Position numbers and translations under genes: made by a program. A stretch of 22,155 nt of DNA, from NCBI GenBank assembly GCA_001564205.1, contig LKMY01000007.1, positions 1-22,155 on the forward strand. The letters are read 5' to 3'. Positions 1-8,919 of the stretch are shown here, in pieces. The DNA is from Nanohaloarchaea archaeon PL-Br10_U2g5 (GTDB lineage: Archaea > Halobacteriota > Halobacteria > Halobacteriales > Haloferacaceae). A model generated the notes under the pieces. It was given only the letters and a program-made list of their open reading frames with translations, was not told the DNA's origin and made no database searches. Within the stretch, counting starts at the first letter, position 1, and each line of letters opens with the position of its first letter.

Positions 1-698
1 TGAAGTCGAATATAAACCGTGCGCCCGGCTTCGATGTGCGAGGCGGTTCTGTGAGTTTCGGGAGACCCTCCAGAGAGATGGTGTCTCAACACGCAATTCG
101 CCAGATCACGTGCTTCGTCGGATAGTAAGTGCCAACGCCAGACAGCGACCCGTGGATACCATTACAATAGTACAATTGTAATTTCAATTGATTCACTTTC
201 CTAATTAAAGAGGAGAGCGTTGGTGTTATCCTGTCATCAGCAACAGATTATCGTTCTTGTCTACCCTAGCTAACCGTTGCTACCCCGACTTTTGTTCGCA
301 TATAAGAAAAATAAAGGCAGCGTAGATGATGATACAGAGACGTGATAGACCAGATCAATAATGTAAATTATCGTCTCGTATGTATTATTCTCAAATTTTG
401 AGTCATTAAGCCGGAGAAGATGAGCCGATATACGATATATCGTCTGTATCTCCAATTCAGTATTTTGACCGTGGCAGGAATGTTGGTTTCGTCATTGGAA
501 ACCGACCACTAATCTGTCACAAACAGTAACAACGGGTTCTCTCTTCGAAATGAGGTCCCGATACAAACTCGCCTCGAGACGAACGGTGTTGGGTCCAATC
601 GATCAGGAGCTATCCGTGGTAAAGCCGGAAGAGAACGATAACGAAGCTACCCCCGCTTTGTCCCGGTGCGATCCAGTATCGACACGAAGCCCGCGGTA
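1..698. other. Left-edge region without a confident gene, partly AT-rich
   Basis: I see no gene I can defend here. Hand counts of three 60-base rows (181-240, 301-360, 361-420) give 22, 22 and 19 G+C, about 35 percent, clearly below the neighbouring genes. A minus-strand frame is open from the left edge to about position 158 and has a fairly acidic composition around 40-135, but it has no convincing start codon and no family I recognise. It could be a decayed gene or the head of a gene lying to the left. Two short inverted repeats occur, at 161-182 and 485-503. The stretch 500-698 is simply downstream of the hydroxyacid dehydrogenase gene. Confidence 0.5.
161..182. repeat. Inverted repeat ATTACAAT-N6-ATTGTAAT
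   Basis: The eight-base arms at 161-168 and 175-182 are perfect reverse complements separated by AGTACA. The motif lies in AT-rich intergenic DNA with further CAATTG words close by (173-178 and 185-190). It has the size of a dimeric regulator's operator, but no promoter or gene can be tied to it. Confidence 0.45.
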
Positions 699-1637
699 TC
701 AGGCGACTCGATTCACGAGCTCCGATCCCGACTGATACTGCTCAACGTTCTTTGTGACGAGTTCGGCGATATCTAAGTGATATCTATTCGTTGCCGACCC
801 CTTGTGTGGTGAGATAATGACCTCGTCAAGATCCCACAGTGGTGATTCCGAAGGCAGCGGTTCGGTCCGGAACACGTCCAATCCGGCACCGGCGATTTCG
901 CCGGACTCGACTGCAGAGACGAGAGCGTCCTCGTCGACGAGAGGGCCTCGTGCAACGTTGATGAGATACGCATCGTCCCGCATTATTTCGAACTCCTCGG
1001 TACTTATCAGCCCTTCCGTCTCAGGAGTGTGTGGGAGCGAGAGAGCGACGAACCGGGCGTCGGCGATGGCCTCGTGTAACTTCGAGGGGTGGAAAACGTC
1101 GGTGACGCCGGGGACGGTCTCAGGAGAACGGCGTACACCAACGACCTCCATTTCAAGCGCACTAGCACGCGAGGCGATCGCTTGACCGATAGTTCCGAGC
1201 CCGACGACGCAGAGTCGCTCGTTCTCGACGGTAAAGGGACGCTCGTAGGTCGGCGTGTACCATTCTTGCTCGTTCTGGTGGTCGCGGTACACGTGGAGCA
1301 GACGGGCCAGTGCTAACATGTATCCGGTGGCGATTTCGCTGACAGTAGCACCGTGAATACCGGAGCTGTTAGTAAGCGGAACACCGCGGTCGTCGTACTT
1401 TCCCGTGTCGAACTCGTCGTATCCTGCGCGAATGCAGTGTACCCAGCCCGCATCGAGAAACTCCGGGCGAGGGACGTACGAAGCGACGGCATCCGTTGCT
1501 TCATACTGCTGGTCGTCGTCAACGAGTTCCGCAGGGATTGAGAGATCCTCGAAGGCGTCGACAAAGGCCGACTTTGGGATAACGGATTCGACCGACTCAT
1601 GGATGCACAGTCGCTGGAGCTGCTTTCGATCCGGCAT
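699..1637 (-). CDS. D-2-hydroxyacid dehydrogenase, NAD(P)-binding
   Basis: This is a 312-residue member of the D-isomer-specific 2-hydroxyacid dehydrogenase family, which interconverts 2-oxoacids and (R)-2-hydroxyacids in the cytoplasm. The dinucleotide-binding motif GLGTIG is at residues 146-151. The expected catalytic triad is visible: Arg230 in NVARGPLVDE, Glu259 in FRTEPLP and His278 in ISPHKGSAT. The loop after the second beta strand reads VGVRRSPE with no acidic residue, which in this family usually points to NADP(H) rather than NAD(H). The ATG at 1637 is chosen because a TATA-like box lies about 26 bases upstream (1659-1667), as for a leaderless transcript. It is divergent from the ThDP enzyme gene. 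The substrate could be glyoxylate, hydroxypyruvate or another 2-oxoacid; the sequence does not decide. Confidence 0.88.
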   Translation of the reverse strand: MPDRKQLQRLCIHESVESVIPKSAFVDAFEDLSIPAELVDDDQQYEATDAVASYVPRPEFLDAGWVHCIRAGYDEFDTGKYDDRGVPLTNSSGIHGATVSEIATGYMLALARLLHVYRDHQNEQEWYTPTYERPFTVENERLCVVGLGTIGQAIASRASALEMEVVGVRRSPETVPGVTDVFHPSKLHEAIADARFVALSLPHTPETEGLISTEEFEIMRDDAYLINVARGPLVDEDALVSAVESGEIAGAGLDVFRTEPLPSESPLWDLDEVIISPHKGSATNRYHLDIAELVTKNVEQYQSGSELVNRVA

Positions 1638-1658
1638 AGCCGAGATTCTCGCTAACAG

Positions 1659-1667
1659 TTATTTATT
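1659..1667 (-). promoter_or_regulatory. TATA-like box for the hydroxyacid dehydrogenase
   Basis: Read on the minus strand this is AATAAATAA, centred about 26 bases before the ATG at 1637. That spacing places the transcription start at or next to the start codon, the leaderless arrangement common in haloarchaea. Inferred from sequence and spacing only. Confidence 0.55.
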
Positions 1668-1750
1668 CCTTTTGTAACTGACAACATATGCTTGACCTGT
1701 CGCTTCTGGTCGAAACGGCCTCGCGCAAAACGACGTGTCTGCATCGGCCG

Positions 1751-1789
1751 CCTGTCGGTAGCTTTGGCTTCCTGTCGATATCTTTATTA
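1751..1789 (+). promoter_or_regulatory. TATA-like box and 20-base-spaced direct repeat before the ThDP enzyme gene
   Basis: CCTGTCGGTAGCTTT (1751-1765) and CCTGTCGATATCTTT (1771-1785) match at 13 of 15 positions and are spaced exactly 20 bases, two helical turns. The second copy runs into the TATA-like TTTATTA at about 1783-1789. A third CCTGTCG is at 1696-1702. A transcription start would fall near 1810. The repeat is a good candidate operator; no regulator gene is visible in the window. Confidence 0.45.
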
Positions 1790-1832
1790 CCCCCCTAGAG
1801 GTATGAGAATGTATCCGTACCAAAAGACTACT

Positions 1833-3443
1833 ATGAATGTAACAGAAGCAATCGCAGAAGCGATGCGTAGCGAAGGCGTCGAGTATCTGTTCGGATTCCC
1901 GAGCAATCCGCTCTTCGACACGGGCGCCGCCGAAGAGGCGGGTATGCGGACGATCATTACGCGCCAGGAGCGCACCGCGGCCCACATGGCCGATGCGATC
2001 GGTCGGCTCTCTTCGGGCGATGAGATTGCCGGGTTCGCTTGCCAACACGGCCCAGGGACGGAGAATTCGATCGGATCTATCGCTCAGGCTTACGGCGAAT
2101 CGGCACCACTCGTGGCGATTCCGGCAGGATACGATCTCGCGAAAACCGATGTCGATCCGAAGTACAATTCGCTGGTAAACTACCAGCACGTAAGTAAGTC
2201 GTGCGAACAGCTAACCGACCCAGACGCCACCGGCGAAACGATACGCCGAGCGTTCAGTGCGGCTCGAAACGGCCGACAACGCCCGGCAGTCGTCGAGGTT
2301 CCCAAAGACGTGTTCTGGAAGGACGCGCCCGAGGACTTCGAGTACCAAACATCGTCCGCGAATCGGACCGGCCCCGATACGGAGGCAGTGCCGGAGGTCG
2401 TAGACGTACTACTCGAGGCGGAGCGTCCCGTGATCTACGCTGGCCAAGGCGTCCACTATGCAAAAGGGTGGGACGCCCTCAAACAGCTGGCTGAGCTGCT
2501 TGAAGTACCGGTTGCAACGAGCCTCAACGGGAAGAGTGCATTCCCGGAGGATCACCCGCTCTCACTCGGTGCAGGGAGCAAAAGCGAACCCGGAGAGCTC
2601 GCTCACTTCCTCCGAGAGTCGGACGTCATCTTCGGAATCGGCTGTAGTTTCACCGAGACCGCGTACGGGATCACCGTCCCTGAAGGAAAAACGATCGTCC
2701 ACTCGACGCTCGACGCGACGGATATCGACAAGGACGTCGAAGCCGATCACGCGCTGGTCGGCGACGCTCGATTGACCCTCGAAGCCCTGGTCGAGGAAGT
2801 CGACGGTCGACTCGATGGCCCGCGAGACCGGTACGACGACGTCGTTGCCGAGATCGAAGAGGTCCACGAAGCGTGGCTCGATGAGTGGCGTCCGAAGCTC
2901 ACCTCAGACGAAACGCCGATCAACCCCTACCGGGTTATCAACGAGCTGACGAATGTCGTCGACGCCGAGAACACCATCATCACGGCCGACGCCGGCAATC
3001 CGCGTGACTTCCTCGCACCGTTCTGGGAGGCGACCGAACCGATGACGTACATCGGCTGGGGGAAGACGACACAGCTCGGTTACGGGCTCGGTCTGGCCAT
3101 GGGTGCGAAGCTGTACGACCCGGACAAGCTGTGTATCAACATCATGGGTGACGGTGCCATCGGAATGACCGGACTCGACTTCGAGACCGCCGTCAGAGAA
3201 GACATCCCGATCCTCACGATCCACCTCAACAACTACGAGATGGCGTCATACGATACGCCGTTCGGTGGTGACTTCGCCGACGTCGGGAAGGCCCTCGGCG
3301 GATACGGTGAACGTGTCGAAGATCCCGCAGAAGTAGCGCCGGCTATCGAGCGCGCGATCGAGAAGACCAGAGAAGGAACACCGGCCCTTCTCGAGATCAT
3401 CACGGCAAAGGAGACCGAACTCTCCCGGCCTGACCTCGAATAA
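1833..3443 (+). CDS. Thiamine-diphosphate-dependent enzyme of the acetolactate synthase/benzoylformate decarboxylase type
   Basis: This is a 536-residue ThDP enzyme with the usual three-domain order: pyrimidine-binding domain (about 1-170), central domain (about 190-320) and PP-binding domain (about 370-510). Glu46 in TRQERTAA is the expected cofactor-activating glutamate. GDG at 439-441 starts the classical ThDP/Mg motif, which ends in NN at 466-467. Family members perform carboligation or decarboxylation of 2-oxoacids or oxalyl-CoA; the true substrate here is unknown. In-frame ATGs also occur at 1803 and 1809. I chose 1833 because MNVTEAIAEAM matches the normal beginning of the family, but the TATA position would also allow 1809. 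No regulatory ACT subunit gene is adjacent, which argues against a standard branched-chain acetolactate synthase. A T-rich terminator follows. Confidence 0.85.
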   Translation: MNVTEAIAEAMRSEGVEYLFGFPSNPLFDTGAAEEAGMRTIITRQERTAAHMADAIGRLSSGDEIAGFACQHGPGTENSIGSIAQAYGESAPLVAIPAGYDLAKTDVDPKYNSLVNYQHVSKSCEQLTDPDATGETIRRAFSAARNGRQRPAVVEVPKDVFWKDAPEDFEYQTSSANRTGPDTEAVPEVVDVLLEAERPVIYAGQGVHYAKGWDALKQLAELLEVPVATSLNGKSAFPEDHPLSLGAGSKSEPGELAHFLRESDVIFGIGCSFTETAYGITVPEGKTIVHSTLDATDIDKDVEADHALVGDARLTLEALVEEVDGRLDGPRDRYDDVVAEIEEVHEAWLDEWRPKLTSDETPINPYRVINELTNVVDAENTIITADAGNPRDFLAPFWEATEPMTYIGWGKTTQLGYGLGLAMGAKLYDPDKLCINIMGDGAIGMTGLDFETAVREDIPILTIHLNNYEMASYDTPFGGDFADVGKALGGYGERVEDPAEVAPAIERAIEKTREGTPALLEIITAKETELSRPDLE

Positions 3444-3460
3444 CGGTCTTCCCTCGCGGC

Positions 3461-3472
3461 TTCTTTTTATTT
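3461..3472 (+). terminator. T-rich terminator after the ThDP enzyme gene
   Basis: TTCTTTTTATTT begins 18 bases after the stop codon, in the short gap between two convergent genes. Archaeal termination often needs only a T-run on the coding strand. No clear hairpin precedes it. Confidence 0.4.
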
Positions 3473-3555
3473 CGGCAGTGCGTTTCACCGCTCGGTATCT
3501 GTCCTGACGGAGTCTGCAGGTCCGCGTCGAAAGCTCACAACGACGGTTGTCAGCG

Positions 3556-3882
3556 TCAGTCCGCGAGTTCGAGTCGTCCGCCCCTCAGTGTTCCAGCGTC
3601 CGTCTCGCGGAGTTCGGCTCCGTCTTCCAGACGGACCGCATCTCCCGGCTCGAGATCACCGTCCAACTGGGCGATGACGTTCGTATCGCCGTCGAACCGA
3701 GCAAGCCCGAGCCGGTTCGGATTACGGACGCCATCCACCGTCACGTGACTCGTCGTGGTCGCAAGCAGCTCACCGACCCCCGGATCGCGTCTCTCGAACG
3801 AATCGGCCGCACAGACGAGACAGCGCCGTTTCTCGTAGAAGGTCCGTTGCCCGCAGTCAGTACACTCTAACACGTCGGTCAT
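3556..3882 (-). CDS. DUF35 zinc-ribbon/OB-fold protein, partner of the thiolase-like protein
   Basis: A 108-residue protein with an N-terminal rubredoxin-like zinc ribbon (Cys7, Cys10, Cys21, Cys24) followed by a short OB-fold (about residues 35-108). This is the ChsH2/DUF35 family. Its members form complexes with thiolase-superfamily enzymes, in archaeal acetoacetyl-CoA/HMG-CoA synthesis and in bacterial steroid side-chain retro-aldolases. Its ATG overlaps the stop codon of the thiolase-like gene by four bases (ATGA, 3879-3882), so the two are very probably cotranslated and bind each other. It has no catalytic motif of its own; a scaffold or CoA-ester-presenting role is inferred from the family. 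Confidence 0.85.
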   Translation of the reverse strand: MTDVLECTDCGQRTFYEKRRCLVCAADSFERRDPGVGELLATTTSHVTVDGVRNPNRLGLARFDGDTNVIAQLDGDLEPGDAVRLEDGAELRETDAGTLRGGRLELAD

Positions 3883-5069
3883 ACTGTTGCCTCCAGGATC
3901 GAGCAGATGCTATTGTTTCCGAACCCGGCGACGTTGATGGCGAGACCGTACTCCGGGTCGGGAACCGCTCGGTTCGACGGTAACTCACCGCGAAGCTGCC
4001 ACACCAGTTCGATTATCTGAGAGATACCGGTCGCTCCGAGCGGATGCCCACGGGCTTTAAGTCCACCACCCGGGTTCACCGGGAGCGCTCCGTCGAGATC
4101 GGTCTCACCGTCACGGGTCAACGTCCACGCCTCGCCGTGGTCGGCGAGTCCGAGTTCCTCCATCTCGAGCCACTCGAGAATACTGAACGCATCGTGGATG
4201 CAGGCGACATCGATATCGTTCGGCTCGATATCAGCGGCGTCGTACACGGATCGACCTGCCCGCCGGACGCTCTCAATACGGAGGGGGTTCGGACGGTCCG
4301 CGACCGCATGGACACCAGACGCCCCCTCACAACCGGCGACGGTGACGGCTTCCTCGCCGGCAGTGAGAACCACAGCCGCCGCACCGTCACTCGTCGGACA
4401 GCAATCGTACAGTCGGAGCGGCGTCGAAATGCGGGGCGAACTCAGGGCTTCTTCGACGGTAATCCGGTTGTTGAACTGGGCGTATGGGTTCTCTGAGGCG
4501 TTTTTGTGACTTTTTACCGGAACGCGGGCCAGCTCTTCCCGGTCGATGTCGTGTTCCCGAAGATAGCGGTCGGCTGCAAGTCCTGCAAACGACGGGAGCG
4601 TGATTCCGTGTTCGTACTCCGCGTGATGTGTGATACGACTGATGATATCCGTCGACGTCGCAACGTCAGCACTCGACATCTTCTCTCCGCCGACCACGAG
4701 CACTGTCGAGGCACGGCCGGCACGGATGGCGTCGACGCCGGTGAGAAATGCGCTTGCACCGCTGGCGCTCGTGTTCTCGATCCGTCGTGCGTCCGCTCCG
4801 TTGATTCCAATACTCGCGACGAGGGCGTTTGCGAGGCCGGACCGTCGGTTGAATGCCTCGGCGGCCATGTTTCCGACGATCACCGTATCGATCGTCGATC
4901 TATCGAGGTCTGCGTCCTCGATCGCCGTTTCCGACGCAGTCTCCAAGAGTTCGAGCAGCGACCGGTCGTCAGTACTCGCAAATCTCGTCATCCCGACGCC
5001 TGCAACGCCGATCGGTGCTGTCGCTGCGGCCGGACCGGCGTTTTCGCTTTGAGCTATCATTTCACACAC
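3879..5069 (-). CDS. Thiolase-like protein (SCP-x/acetyl-CoA acetyltransferase-like) with Ser at the nucleophilic Cys position
   Basis: This is a 396-residue thiolase-fold protein of the non-decarboxylating, DUF35-associated type. Visible family landmarks are YDCCPTSDGAAA near residue 220, HDAFSI near 290 and the GHPLGATG histidine motif near 340. Where family members usually have (E/D)NACASG with the acyl-accepting cysteine, this protein reads ENTSASG. The position is Ser101 (codon AGC at 4769-4767), so normal thiolysis is doubtful. Thiolase-fold retro-aldolases such as Ltp2 also lack that cysteine and work with a DUF35 partner, so a C-C lyase is a good alternative. The first start is a GTG at 5069; an ATG three codons in, at 5060, is equally plausible. 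A TATA box at 5091-5099 fits both. The gene is divergent from the malic enzyme gene. Confidence 0.85.
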   Translation of the reverse strand: MCEMIAQSENAGPAAATAPIGVAGVGMTRFASTDDRSLLELLETASETAIEDADLDRSTIDTVIVGNMAAEAFNRRSGLANALVASIGINGADARRIENTSASGASAFLTGVDAIRAGRASTVLVVGGEKMSSADVATSTDIISRITHHAEYEHGITLPSFAGLAADRYLREHDIDREELARVPVKSHKNASENPYAQFNNRITVEEALSSPRISTPLRLYDCCPTSDGAAAVVLTAGEEAVTVAGCEGASGVHAVADRPNPLRIESVRRAGRSVYDAADIEPNDIDVACIHDAFSILEWLEMEELGLADHGEAWTLTRDGETDLDGALPVNPGGGLKARGHPLGATGISQIIELVWQLRGELPSNRAVPDPEYGLAINVAGFGNNSICSILEATV

Positions 5070-5090
5070 CCTGTTTTCGAGTACTGCAAT

Positions 5091-5099
5091 TTATATATA
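5091..5099 (-). promoter_or_regulatory. TATA-like box for the thiolase/DUF35 pair
   Basis: TTATATATA on the plus strand, TATATATAA on the minus strand. It is centred about 26 bases before the GTG at 5069 and 35 before the ATG at 5060, so transcription would start at or just before the coding region. It is the strongest TATA match in the window. Confidence 0.6.
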
Positions 5100-5203
5100 T
5101 CCACTCTCGATCGGCAGCCGTTCAGCGCAGTGGTCGACCGTGTTGTTACCGATTGGCGTTATTCAGCCGATCCGACGTCGAACTGTGGCCGGTTTCGTGC
5201 ATA

Positions 5204-5211
5204 CCTTTTTA
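5204..5211 (+). promoter_or_regulatory. TATA-like box for the malic enzyme gene
   Basis: CCTTTTTA lies about 27 bases before the ATG at 5235 and fits a leaderless transcript. It shares a 165-base divergent intergenic region with the thiolase promoter. Box assigned from spacing and base composition only. Confidence 0.5.
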
Positions 5212-5234
5212 TCGGCTTCGGACAATCTCAACGT

Positions 5235-7490
<2,256 letters not shown>

Positions 7491-7539
7491 CTGCGCCTGC
7501 CGCTGATTCCGGTTTCTGACGAGGCGGCTGATAATAGTG

Positions 7540-7547
7540 TTATTTAA
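7540..7547 (+). promoter_or_regulatory. Possible TATA box for the MFS transporter gene
   Basis: TTATTTAA lies about 115 bases before the ATG at 7659. A start site 25 bases downstream would give a leader of roughly 90 nucleotides, unusual here because most genes in the window look leaderless. Assignment is tentative. Confidence 0.35.
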
Positions 7548-7613
7548 GTGATTGTGTGGTGCCAGCAATGATCATGAACACGTGTCGTCATCGAGGGGGC
7601 GCAGTCTCGATAC

Positions 7614-7654
7614 CACCTGTGAGCCGCCTCCGGCACAGCCGGAGAACTAGGTGA
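7614..7654 (+). promoter_or_regulatory. Leader hairpin that could mask the MFS ribosome-binding site
   Basis: CTCCGGC (7628-7634) and GCCGGAG (7638-7644) form a perfect seven-pair stem with the loop ACA. Outside it, CACCT (7614-7618) can pair with AGGTG (7649-7653), which is the core of the Shine-Dalgarno-like AGGTGA (7649-7654), four bases before the ATG. The two stems are separated by an internal loop of nine and four bases. TGAGCCG is repeated at 7620-7626 and 7652-7658. A translational switch is inference; the pairing is seen directly. Confidence 0.45.
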
Positions 7655-7658
7655 GCCG

Positions 7659-8864
7659 ATGGACGCTAACGATAGATCGATCACGGGGTTCACCATGCTC
7701 GCCCACGGAATCTTCCATACCTACGAACTGAGCATTCCGATTTTCATCGTCATCTGGCTTGACGTGTTCGACGTGTCTGCGCTCGTTCTCGGTGTCGTTG
7801 TCAGTGCTGGCTACGGGCTGATTGGTATCGGAGCGATTCCGAGCGGTGTGATCGCTGATACTTACGGTTCGCGCCAGCTGATCGTTGCCTCGATCGTTGG
7901 AATGGGTGGCGGATTCTTTCTGCTCGCCCTCGCACCGAACGTGTACGTGCTCTGTGCCGCGATCGTACTCTGGGGAGCGGCTGCAAGCGTCTATCACCCA
8001 GCAGGGCTGTCGTTGATCAGCCGCGGTGCGAAAGAGCGTGGAACCGTTTTTGCCTACCACGGCGTCGGCGGTAACATTGGCACTGCCTTTGGACCCTTGC
8101 TAACCGCGTTGCTACTGCTCGTGTTTGACTGGCGGATCGTTGTCGCCGCGTTGACCGTCCCTGCGATCGCTGTCGTCATTCTTTCAACGACTATTGAGTT
8201 CGACGAGACGGCCGCAGCAGAGCCCGACAGCGGGGAGTCGAATCCGCCAACCCTTCGAGCGATCGCGAGCGACTCTCGGCTGCTGTTCAGTTCGGGGTTC
8301 CTGCTGGCGTTTGTCGTGATTATGCTATACGGCACATACTACCGAGGGCTGTTGACGTTCATGCCCGATATGGTCGCGGGGCTGCCATTGTTTGAGACGT
8401 ACGTCCTGTTTGGTATGGAAGCAGAGCCGTCCCAGTACATTTACACGGGGATACTGATGTGCGGCATCTTCGGACAGTACGCTGGCGGGCGGGTGACCGA
8501 CCGCGTTCGAACAGAGTATGCGTTCTTCTCGTCGCTGTTCGCTCTCGGTGCGTTAGCGCTGTTGTTCATCCCCGCCTCAAACGTGGGGATCGTTCCGTTC
8601 CTCTTGGTCTGTGCTGCGCTTGGCTTCGCGCTATACGCTACCGCCCCCATTTATCAGGTCGTTATTGCCGAGCAGGCCGCAGAAGACGTTCACGGCCTTT
8701 CATACGGCTACGCGTATCTTGGGATGTTTGGAGTCGGTGCCGGCGGCGCAGCGCTCGCCGGCGCAGTGTTGACATACGCGGACAGTACCGCTCTGTTGAC
8801 CATCCTAGCCGGGCTCGCGTTCCTCGGGACTGCGCTCGTCATCGTCCTCCTCCGCCAGGACTGA
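7659..8864 (+). CDS. Major facilitator superfamily transporter
   Basis: A 401-residue membrane protein with about 12 predicted hydrophobic helices and a more polar central loop near residues 185-200 (EFDETAAAEPDSGESNP). The loop after the second helix, GVIADTYGSRQ, fits MFS motif A. The segment VYHPAGLSLISRG resembles the corresponding region of fosmidomycin-resistance-type MFS exporters, but this does not fix the substrate. An organic acid exchanger or exporter serving the catabolic locus is possible. The ATG is supported by AGGTGA four bases upstream, one of the few clear Shine-Dalgarno matches in the window. The CoA-transferase gene follows after 55 bases and has its own TATA box. Confidence 0.85.
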   Translation: MDANDRSITGFTMLAHGIFHTYELSIPIFIVIWLDVFDVSALVLGVVVSAGYGLIGIGAIPSGVIADTYGSRQLIVASIVGMGGGFFLLALAPNVYVLCAAIVLWGAAASVYHPAGLSLISRGAKERGTVFAYHGVGGNIGTAFGPLLTALLLLVFDWRIVVAALTVPAIAVVILSTTIEFDETAAAEPDSGESNPPTLRAIASDSRLLFSSGFLLAFVVIMLYGTYYRGLLTFMPDMVAGLPLFETYVLFGMEAEPSQYIYTGILMCGIFGQYAGGRVTDRVRTEYAFFSSLFALGALALLFIPASNVGIVPFLLVCAALGFALYATAPIYQVVIAEQAAEDVHGLSYGYAYLGMFGVGAGGAALAGAVLTYADSTALLTILAGLAFLGTALVIVLLRQD

Positions 8865-8881
8865 TCGCGAAACCAGTGGAA

Positions 8882-8907
8882 CGGGAACATTTAATACGAT
8901 ATTCCCG
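8882..8907 (+). promoter_or_regulatory. Promoter of the first CoA-transferase gene with a flanking palindrome
   Basis: The TATA-like ATTTAATA (8889-8896) is centred about 27 bases before the ATG at 8920, consistent with a leaderless message. It is enclosed by CGGGAA (8882-8887) and TTCCCG (8902-8907), perfect reverse complements whose centres are 20 bases apart. A dimeric protein bound there would cover the TATA box, so repression is the natural guess. Confidence 0.5.
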
Positions 8908-8919
8908 CATGCTGCAGTC

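Noticed and set aside
270..455. 61-codon minus-strand frame in the AT-rich left region
   Set aside because: It needs a TTG start, its composition is not acidic, and it matches no family; low G+C makes such frames likely by chance in the absence of stop-rich codons.
485..503. GGTTTC-N7-GAAACC inverted repeat
   Set aside because: Six-base arms far from any assigned promoter; could be a chance hairpin, so kept only as a mention.
550..735. 61-codon plus-strand frame starting ATG 550
   Set aside because: It overlaps the end of the hydroxyacid dehydrogenase on the other strand and has no coding signature or start signals.
4506..5234. 243-codon upstream extension of the malic enzyme frame
   Set aside because: It runs antisense through the thiolase-like gene, is Arg- and Cys-rich nonsense, and the TATA box and family alignment both point to ATG 5235.
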